Shown here: positions 55,476 to 64,000 of the stretch, piece after piece | How the letters are laid out: each line of letters opens with the position of its first letter | Position numbering within the stretch: position 1 is the stretch's first letter | NCBI GenBank assembly: GCA_026315105.1 | Contig: CM048748.1 | Span: 25,386,078-25,450,077, forward strand | Reading direction: 5' to 3' | DNA from: Locusta migratoria | Taxonomy: Eukaryota; Arthropoda; Insecta; Orthoptera; Acrididae | DNA: 64,000 bases | The notes under the pieces: generated by a model | Databases searched by the model: none | The model's input: only the letters and a program-made list of their open reading frames with translations | Told to the model about the DNA's origin: nothing | Made by a program: the position numbers and the translations under genes

Positions 55476-56845
55476 CACAAATAAAACATCTGTAAATAGA
55501 TCTGAAAACTCAATATTAATCACAGCTAACGAAACTGTACTTGAAAATAAGGCAAGAAAAGGTATTACAAATATGAGAATACTAGCTGCTTCTACCTGTG
55601 ACTTAGTTCGCTTGACAAAATGAAATGCAGTCCATTCCTTTATTTGACAATCAGTTTTTTGACATATTAAAAACAAACATCTTTAATTTTAATGGAGAAT
55701 TTATTAATAAAAAAACAAGCACCCTTCATTTCTGACAATAAAATCATTGACATACTAAAAGCAATCAGCCTTAATTTTCGATTTTTGAAAATGTACTTAC
55801 TGACGTTCTAAAAACAAACATCTTTCATTTTGCAAATGTTTTATAACAATAAAATTTCGTTCAGTAATGAATACTCAACTAAACTTCAATTTTTAACTAC
55901 GACTAAATAATTACAGTTCAACAAGTCTTCAAACAAAAGTAATGAAACTAAAGGTAAGTCACGTAATTCATGTAAACATTTTTTTTTTCTTTTGTGAGCC
56001 ACAAGCAAATGCAAAACAAGACGCAAGTAAAAAAGTCAGCTTTACTAATTGGAAGAAATAAGGTTAAGGGCCAAAAGTATTGACATCACGTATTTTACTG
56101 TAAATAATCTACATTCCAACGCCAGTGGCTTAGAAAAAGACATTAAATTCCAAATGCGCTTGATCAGTTTCAGCTGTTGTTGTGGCAATGATATTGGGGT
56201 TAACTCCGTAACGTTTGGCAATGAAAACAAAACAAAGAATGAAACGGAACACTAAGTGATGGATATGGTACTTATCTTGTTTTCACTCTCAACGCCTCCA
56301 GCGTATAATTTTCTGAGTATCATCAGCAGGCACCTCATCATATGAAAGAGTCCTTGCACAATTTCAACTAACACAGTTCGTAAAAAGCTCGCGGTGCGGT
56401 TTTAGGATGATAGTTGATAGATGCGATGCGAGCTGCGAGTGGAAGCTAGTATCTTTGGTGAATGAAGGGGAAAACAAAGATACACTAAGCTGCTTCAGAG
56501 CTACTACCTGGATGTTGAATTACAGATTTCTGCGCGTGCCAGCTAAATATGTTCATATTCTGTTTGTTGACTAATTACAACATGGCTTCTGTGAAGTATT
56601 ACAACAAAACGAAGGGGAAATATACTTCGATTCCGTACTCACGTGGGTCTGTTACTTCACATATTGACATAAATTTCATATCCGGAGGTAATCTACCTAT
56701 TATTTCTCACGTACTAACTGATGGACATCCGTTTGTCTAATTACAACATGGCAGACAATGCAATTTGTGTGCAAAACATATGAATGTGCAAGCACGCTAC
56801 AGTTTTATGACTGTGGTTCTATGATCAGACACCAGAGTTATGCAT
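55476..56845. other. No gene; weak AT-rich repeats
   Basis: AAAAACAAACATCTTTAATT-like phrases recur at about 55668 and 55809 with a related one near 55757; otherwise nothing recognised. Confidence 0.45.
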
Positions 56846-57990
56846 CCAGGTCACGGACATACATTACTAGACCGGCAAACGTCCCTCTGTGACTGAGGCC
56901 TGACGCCACCATCTTGCCTCACCTCACATCAAAAAGCTTTCGTACGGTACTACTATGATCTTCTGATACGATATGACGTTGTAAGCTTTACTAATTGGTT
57001 TGGACATGATTTGCGTTTGGGCTAATACTTCCGCAATAATTTAGTTTAACACATAGGCGTACATTGTCGAATCTTGTTATGAGAAGAATGTATTACGTAC
57101 GGTTAAATTTTACTTAGCGTCCTGGCGGCCTCATGCGACCTTGGCATTAGCCAATCGCATAACAACGCATATATTTTGTCATGAAGTCTTCGTTTACGAG
57201 TGCAATTAGTTTTGCTGAGTGAACGAGGGTACATACAAGAACCTGTCAACCATTGAGCAGAAACAACATTATTTGTTTACTTCATAGTCTGCACTAAACA
57301 CTAATCAAGTTAGTCTGTGTGGATTTCTAAGAATATTAACATCTTGGTGAGGGCATTCTAGCGTTTTGTTGATGTCGCCAACATAATTATGTGAGGCCGC
57401 TGGGAGGGTAAGTAAAATTTTACTGTTACTTACAGTTAAAGCAGACTGTACGTATCTGAAAAACACTCATAAGAATAAAGATGTGTGTTATCCACGACAA
57501 ATATCACATTTATAACGGCCATACTATTAAAAAACAGAAGTTTATCGAAACCAGCAACCCATTAATAAAAACATCAAATGAGAGTTAGTGTAACAGATTG
57601 TAGATTTCGTAAGAACTCTCAAAGGAATACGTTTTATCCACAATAAACAACACTGTTTGATGACCATTCTACTGAAAGAAACTCCGAAGATGAATGAAAT
57701 TGGTACTGACTAATAGTAACAGTAAGTCAATACAACTCATTACGGCATGTGTAAAAGCTTACTCCAGTTGAAAAAATTATAGCCACATGCAACACACGAA
57801 TTTCCCGTATGTCAAAAGTCTAAAGACAGCGTAATTACGTCAGTTCATCGGTATTTTTCAAATGTTTTCCTTAATAACGCAAACGACTCCTTTCACGTTA
57901 TAGTATAGAAATATGGCGGCGAAACTTCACTGACACCAATGATACTGTATATGGCATTGCCAGTCTATTAATACATGTCTGTGATCCAGG
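56846..57990. mobile_element. 1.1-kb TIR element of unknown family, copy 2
   Basis: Colinear with 27183-28299 over its whole length. Left end TTACTAGACCGGCAAACG, right end GCCAGTCTATTAA; GACGTTGTAAGCTTTACTA, GTTAAATTTTACTTA, GGTAAGTAAAATTTTACTG and GACACCAATGATACTGTATA occur in the same order. The inverted ends extend outward to GGTCACGGACATACA / complement GGATCACAGACATGT. The internal duplication is also present but more eroded. Same orientation as copy 1. Confidence 0.75.
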
Positions 57991-58054
57991 TTATATAGAG
58001 ATCACTGTTCAGGGAGTAGAAACAACTCTGGAGTGAGCATTCAAATGCGAAGAG

Positions 58055-58058
<4 letters not shown>

Positions 58059-58110
<52 letters not shown>
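58059..58110. repeat. 52-base T homopolymer
   Basis: Uninterrupted T run. Confidence 0.95.
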
Positions 58111-58111
<1 letters not shown>

Positions 58112-58253
58112 TCAACGTGGAATCGTCACATGATCTTGGGATTAATCTACTTTTAGCACACTTTATCTTGGCATTTCTGTAATGCCGAATGATTTTGTGT
58201 ACCTAATGACGCATCTGCTGAGCTGCCCATCCTTGCCGGCGCCATGCACTTTC

Positions 58254-58442
58254 AAATGTTTGTATAGCTTATGGGACTTAACTACGGGGTCATCAGTCCC
58301 TAAACTTACAAACTATTTATCAACTAGCTTATCCTAAGGACGGCACAAATATCCATGCCCGAGGGGGGATTCGAACCCCCGACCGTAGTGGCCGTGCAGA
58401 CCGTGACTGGAGCGCCTCAGTCTCCTCGGCCACCGCGGCCGG
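58254..58442 (-). mobile_element. tRNA-derived SINE, copy 6
   Basis: Very similar to copy 2 (GGGGTCATCAGTCCCTAAAC, GGGGGGATTCGAACCCCCGA, CACCGCGGCCGG). A 12-bp duplication CCATGCACTTTC flanks it (58242-58253, 58443-58454). The exact duplication suggests a fairly recent insertion. Confidence 0.93.
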
Positions 58443-58547
58443 CCATGCACTTTCCAACGACGTTGCAGTGAAGTGTGCCGAACACTGGAGAGAGATATGA
58501 GCCTGCTATGGACAATAATAACGTATTATGTGTGAAAATCATGACTA

Positions 58548-58551
<4 letters not shown>

Positions 58552-58593
<42 letters not shown>
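58552..58593. repeat. (TA)n microsatellite
   Basis: Pure TA dinucleotides. Confidence 0.95.
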
Positions 58594-58599
<6 letters not shown>

Positions 58600-58621
58600 A
58601 GTTTTTATTTTGTAATCTAGT

Positions 58622-58916
58622 GTTGTTGTTGTGGTCTTCAGTCCGGAGACTGGTTTGATGCAGCTATCCTGAGCAAGCCTCTTCATCTCCACATAAGAAC
58701 GGCAACCTACATCTGTCTGAAACTGCTTACTGTATCCATCTTCCTCTGCGATTTTTACCCCACAGACTTCCCTCTAATGCTAAATTCACATTTCCTTGAT
58801 GTCTAAGAATGTGTCCTACCAATCTATCCCTTCTTTTAGTCAAGGTATGCCAGAAATTTCTTTTCTCCCCAATTCTGTTCAGTACCTCCTCATTAGTTTC
58901 GCGATCCACCCACTAC
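58622..58916 (-). pseudogene. RTE-like LINE, 3' end only, copy 4
   Basis: Minus-strand fragment with DRETNEEVLNRIGEKRNFWH, LTKRRDRLVGHILRH and LWGKNRRGR, plus the CAA-type tail at 58622. A 5-bp CTAGT occurs at both edges (58617-58621, 58917-58921). Severely 5'-truncated; lacks the DAYSKQIQ segment. Confidence 0.85.
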
Positions 58917-58924
58917 CTAGTATA

Positions 58925-59749
58925 TGTAGCTTATTAATTAACTACATATGTAGCTCAGACACTATTAAATAAATAAACTTTGTGTGCCATCGGAATCTTT
59001 ACGCTAGCTGCCAACTATAGCTACGTATGAGGAAAACAGTAAGTTCTGAATATAATGTTGATCTGTATGCTGTGTTGTGCATACTGACTGTTGACACTAT
59101 TTACAAAAATGAGCGAAGAGGCTGTACCTGGCCCTTCCGTGACGCGTTAATCCTTTCGATATTCGTTCATTAAAGACGTAGCTGCTCTCGGAAAGTTTCT
59201 GCAGCCAATGTCGGTCGTAAGCTTCCACTCCCAGCATCCTCCGCTCAGGGGCCAACTAAAAGTGTGTAATCGGGTTTATACCGAGTTCACGTGACAATCT
59301 CTGCTTAATGTTGACAACATACGCAGAACGCAATGCTCACTCCAGAAATAATTCTATTCTATGTTCAGAGCGAGTGTGCTTATTTCGTCGATCAAAGATA
59401 AAGTTCATATAAAAGTTAAATCATGGCAGTTCCATCAAGCATTCAGAATGATGTTATTATCAACCAATGAGATCGTTCGGCGCAAATCAGATGCAAATTA
59501 ACTTGCTATGTTTGCAAAACATTCGTGTGTCAGTAAATCATTGAAACCAGGAAAGAAATAATCGTTACAAATCGGTTGTGAGTTGAAAAGGCACATCATA
59601 CCGTTTCGTGAAACGTAATTTTTTGTGTTGACTACTTGTACCTCTAAAAAATTCCTACGTTTCTCCAGGATAAAACTAATACTTCGAATTTGTTTATTTA
59701 TTTTTTATTTTACACAGCATAATTCATTAACCCGTGAACATGAATGAGT
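58925..59749. other. No recognised feature
   Basis: AT-rich with short frames; nothing identified. Confidence 0.45.
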
Positions 59750-60713
59750 TGTAGAGGCTCACAAAGGATGAGGTCGCCCGGAATGTGCTGCGGGCAGATA
59801 AAGACTTAACAAAATGTCAAACATAATGCAGTGCCTGTTTACGGATGTCGAATTTGACATAATATCTCCCGAATTATTTACCAGGTTTGCAGAATGGAAT
59901 ATTAGGAAACTGCCTGCGAAATGTGTTGTAAATGGAGTTGGTAGTGAAGCAGTAAATTACAACGTTATGCTTATTATGGCGAATTTTCATGCATTTTTCT
60001 TGACGTCACAGTACCTGAACTATATGTCATGATACAAAAGTATTTCGAGAGTACATCCAGTGGTGTATATGTAAAATGTCTGCAAAATTCGTCGCAAATA
60101 GAGTTAGTAGGAAAGACGTAATAAATCAAAACTTTATGCGTGGCAAGGCGGTTTTTCAGGAACCTAATTGTTTATGACTCCATATCTCATGAACTGTGCG
60201 TCGTACTATGATCAAATTTCGAACATACCTTCCGTGGTATGTGTGTATACTGTCTGTAACATTTATCGCGAGTACAATTAATAGTGTACGAGTAATACAT
60301 TGTAACGTCATGCCAAATGCCGTAATTTTAACTGCATGAACGCCGAAAAGTAGTAAGCGACAAACTTTTTTCCTTTCATCGGTTTGCTGCCGTTGTCAGC
60401 AAGAGAATGTTCCCTAAAATTTTGAAATTGGGTTAAAAGTTTATTGCAAGTCGCTAAGTGCTCTCCTTCTTAAATAATGGACTGATAAAGTCGCACTATC
60501 ACGTGCCGCAAGACGGGGAAGATTTCATTGTTTATGACGTCATATCTCCTGATGTTTAGGCCCTATAGTAACATATTTTCCTAGCTGACGTCTTCTACTT
60601 GTAAACTACATTCCTGCCAAATTTTAGCTTCATAGGTTAAGTTGTTTTTGAGATTTCGTGTTTAGTCAGTGAGTGAGTGAATGAGTGTTCTTCCGCTTTT
60701 ATGTAGATAGAGA
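59750..60713 (-). mobile_element. Helitron 5' end with degenerate internal repeats, minus strand
   Basis: In complement the element starts TCTCTATCTACATAAAAGCG after an A (60714 is T on plus), closely like the Helitron start at 63. Inside, a phrase of the type GACGTCATATCTCCTGA recurs at about 59857, 60000, 60180 and 60537, each followed by a similar context, suggesting a decayed tandem array. The 3' end (CTAG-T) was not found, so the left edge is a guess. Confidence 0.45.
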
Positions 60714-60744
60714 TTATCAAATACATCGAAAAACTCTATTAACA

Positions 60745-60830
60745 AATTACCATAATGGAGGTTCGAACCTGGATCCACGGTTCGACATTCCAAGCCCTGG
60801 ACCACTCGACCGGCGACGGCGATCGTAAAG
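60745..60830 (-). pseudogene. tRNA-like sequence
   Basis: In complement: GCCGGTCGAGTGGTCCAGGG (A-box-like) and CAGGTTCGAACCTCC (B box). The ends do not form a proper acceptor stem by eye, so it is more likely a SINE head or pseudogene than a working tRNA. Confidence 0.4.
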
Positions 60831-60839
60831 TCGCTCATG

Positions 60840-63316
60840 TTTAAGAGTGCCCAAGCTACAGCATGAAAATACAAAAACGTTAACTAATCCAACGTCATTA
60901 ACTTCTGACCTCGCATTTATTTGTAAAAAAATGCTCTTCTTCAGATATTCCAGTGTATAGCATTAAAAACGCGATTTTCCATCATCAAATTTGACCATTA
61001 TTTTTTCAAAAACTTCTGTCTAGCAGTAAGCTGAAACCCGTGTTTTATATTCAATTTAGAATGTTCATTCAATATTTGTTAGAAATCGGTGATCCACATG
61101 TGATACCCTGTCCTTGTCAGACCAATCTTTAAGGCGTACACAATCCCAATGAATGGCAGTCAGTTAACAAGTATTAATCTTAAGCTGACTCAAATTTTCA
61201 TTACAAAATTTCATTTAAATAAACATTCAAATACTCTATACTAAAATTTAATTTAGACGATAATGTAGGCAAACAATGCTAGTTACCTGTTATTGATGTA
61301 CAGTTCATTCAACATCAATTCTGGCATACCTTTCAGTCATGTGAATAATATAAAACATGTGTAATGTGCTCTTCAGTCACCAAATTTCATTTAAGGAACA
61401 CTCAAGACCACAAATTTACGATTTTACACAATCACTGAAATTACATTTAAAAGTAGGAAAAGAAATAGAACTAACCTACTTACGCAAATTTTAGAAAGCA
61501 ATAATTTATATATCCATCAGTTCAATTATTGTAGAAGATGGGATCCAATTGCCTTTCATCTGCCAAAACTCACTGAAAGAAGACATGAAACACCCAAAAT
61601 AGAAATGAGAATAAAAAATTAAAAAGAAAATCATGCGATAAATGATTAGAACTCTTCCTTTAATCACAAAAATGTTCACTCAACTCACTGACTGAGCAAC
61701 AATTTAAATACCCTTCAGTTTAATAAATAAAATAACAGGATCTGCAAAATTTCATTTAAGGAGTACGTAAAAGAAACAATATCGAAATGTCTGTACATCA
61801 GCATGTAGCCCCATTAAGAACTCAGATTTCTTCGCCAGTGATACACAGTAGTGGTTGACAGAAAAGAACACGCAAGGTACAATGTGTAACCAAATAAGAA
61901 TATCAAGTAAATCGAATAATTATCCTTGAGCTAATCGCCTTCTTACGTTAAAACACTAGGTTCGTACCAAAACATTTACAATTCCATCGTACCAAAACAT
62001 TTACAATTCCAACTGCCGGGTGCTCTGAGCATAGTGGTGTAACAGGGCGAATTTATGACGCGAACAACCCGACGCTTCACTTTACATCTGCCCGTTATTC
62101 AGTACTAACAGTTCCCAGAACAACTAACGCCGTTCACAATCCCCCACGCCACAGGTATAACAAACTAAACTGATTGGTAAGCACTGATTGATCACATACA
62201 CACACAGAGGAAGGGCAAATTACAGTAAACTTTGACATTAAAGGTAGCTAGGAGGATTTTCCAGGAAGAGCAGACATAGTCTCTGAGCCTCGTCACCGCG
62301 AGGGCCTACCAAGCCAAACACGACATGTATTTCAACAACGAAGAGCAGTATTAACGGACACTCGTCAAACAGCAGATGACGTCACACCTGTAACACTGGC
62401 ACAACACGTACCTAAGTGCAGTAAACAGCCACTGTGCCTACTCGTGGAAAGCGGTAGGCCTTCTCCCTTAACAAGTATGAAATTATGAATCACAATGCAC
62501 TTAATACTCTTGGAATAGTTATTACCTACATTGGAACATTGAACCAAGAACCAAGATTTAAAAACTTATTGCTTGTATCCATAAAAAGAAAATCTCCCTT
62601 CAAAGACAATAGTTGTGCAACAAACATACAGGTCAGCCACACTTAACAGATGCCCCATTCATTATAAGAGATTGCATTCTCACAAGGAGATAACATTGGT
62701 ATCGGATTTTAGAATTTTTTCGTATTTATGGTACATAAAGTTCAGAACACAAATAACGATCAGCCAAAGACATTCGATACACCTCTCAAAATACCTAGAG
62801 AAAATCGAATTTGAAGTACATGTTAGTACCTATAATTAAATCAGTTGCAGCAAGTGTCGGTAGCGTTGTGGCCTTATAAGATTAGTGTCGGTGGTTAAAA
62901 GCCTTTAGTGAAAATTTGTTTTTCGTTGTGTTTGAATACTTACACAATTTTAATATCTAATGGTAATTTTTCAAAAGTGAACATATTTTTATTACACATT
63001 TTCTATATTTTATAAAAGGTTCTTAATAATGATGGTTTCAATAAAAAAAAAGTAAGTTAAATTTTTTACTGTATTGGCTTCACTTTTAGTTGAAGTCGAT
63101 AGTTTCGTTACTCAGTTCGTGAAGAACTACGACGCTATTTTTGGAAAGTCATATCCATAGCTACTAATGACTTTCGAAGCAGATAACCCAATCAACCATT
63201 GTTTTAGGTGACAAGGTATTCAGTTCGTCCACATACACATAGATACAAAAACTGACACAACACAAGGAAGTAGATTCAAAAATGTTTTACATAACTGGTT
63301 AGGAAACAAAAATATT
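60840..63316. other. No gene; one 25-bp tandem duplication
   Basis: AT-rich, short frames only. TCGTACCAAAACATTTACAA plus ATTCCA-type continuation is exactly duplicated at 61962-61986 and 61987-62011. Confidence 0.5.
61962..62011. repeat. Perfect 25-bp tandem duplication
   Basis: Two identical 25-bp units side by side. Confidence 0.95.
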
Positions 63317-63391
63317 TGCCATCACGGGATTCGAACGTTCGACTGTATGCATGTGTGTCCAGAACTCTACCACCAGAGCTATCTCGACAGA
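63317..63391 (-). pseudogene. tRNA-like sequence
   Basis: In complement: GATAGCTCTGGTGGTAGAGT (good A box and D-arm) and ACGTTCGAATCCCGTGATGG (good B box). The two ends do not pair into a 7-bp acceptor stem, so I call it a pseudogene or SINE head. Confidence 0.4.
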
Positions 63392-64000
63392 TTTTGCAGC
63401 TGTTCTTATTATTGCTACTTACATGTACCTGCACAACTTCAAAATCGATTTCCTCGAGAATTTTTGAGAGTTGGGTCGAATGGATTTGGCCGATTTTATG
63501 TCAGTTCTGGACTTCATGTACCATAAATATAAAGAAATTATAAAATCCGATACTCAGGTTGTCTCCTTGTCAGAAAAAAATTACTTTCATATTAATTCCC
63601 AGTTTCACTGAGAGTCCTGATGAGAATCCAGATGAAACGGAATCAGGACAGACTTGAAGTTCCTATAAACAATCTCCGCAAAGGAATGTTGTGGGTAATT
63701 GCAAATGGTGGTGTATTTACCTATAGCATTCTCGAAACAGAACTTCTTAAATTGTAGTAAACAAACGCCAGGGAATTTTACTAGTTTAGTCCCTTCCAAA
63801 ATCCAACAACAACAACAATTGCTACTAAGCAGCACACTCTGAGGGCCTAAAATATAGAAAACATGGTGTAAATGGCGAATGGTAATCCCAGCTGTAATTC
63901 CCCTAATTGGAGGAAGGCATACGAAACACGTAATGACATCAACGACAACCAGTATGTAACGTTTACGTTTCCTGGTCGTGTGAAAAGGCCCAACGCACTC
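63392..64000. other. No recognised feature
   Basis: Nothing identified to the end of the window. Confidence 0.5.

Noticed and set aside
59814..60032. 72-codon plus-strand frame
   Set aside because: Lies in degenerate internal repeats of a Helitron; no motif.

Overview
The window looks like intergenic or intronic DNA from a large, repeat-filled arthropod genome, most likely an orthopteran (grasshopper or locust type). I infer this from the recurring tRNA-derived SINE, the RTE-like LINE with a CAA-repeat tail, the LINE families with a TAGATG-repeat tail, several Penelope-like elements and the very low density of coding sequence. I found no intact host gene, no rRNA, no clear functional tRNA and no CRISPR array. 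Almost every long open frame belongs to a broken transposable element.

Layout. 1-5 kb: a non-autonomous Helitron carrying a tandem array, a small TIR element, a LINE/mariner chimera, and a 142-bp-TIR transposon that hosts a LINE. 5.2-8.7 kb: RTE-like LINE copy 1 on the minus strand with a nested SINE. 9-15 kb: a Penelope-like tail, a LINE-C copy split by a 1.46-kb insert, a THAP-like fragment and LINE-D. 15.4-18.6 kb: microsatellite, a truncated RTE-like LINE, and a Penelope-like element split by a 982-bp TG...CA insert. 21.4-26.1 kb: a second Helitron hosting RTE-like LINE copy 2 and a SINE, with a 48-bp-arm palindrome at the SINE edge. 27.2-29.7 kb: a 1.1-kb TIR element of unknown family and a complete but dead mariner. 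30.5-37.7 kb: two copies of a 1-kb repeat, one split by DNA that includes a hAT element, then a three-level nest (mariner, LINE-C, DD41D transposon). 38.7-46.1 kb: two more Penelope-like elements, a SINE, LINE 3' ends and a 158-bp tandem repeat. 51.1-55.5 kb: a Gypsy-type LTR retrotransposon lacking integrase. 56.8-60.8 kb: second copy of the 1.1-kb TIR element, a SINE, an RTE-like LINE 3' end and a reversed Helitron end. 61-64 kb and 46.6-51 kb hold little I can recognise.

The coding remnants do not work together as a pathway. They are relics of independent mobile elements: reverse transcriptases, APE and GIY-YIG endonucleases, DDE transposases, and Gag/protease/RT/RNase H. Target-site duplications and interrupted reading frames give a relative order of insertion in several places. 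Family names are recognised from protein motifs and terminal structure only; no database search was run.
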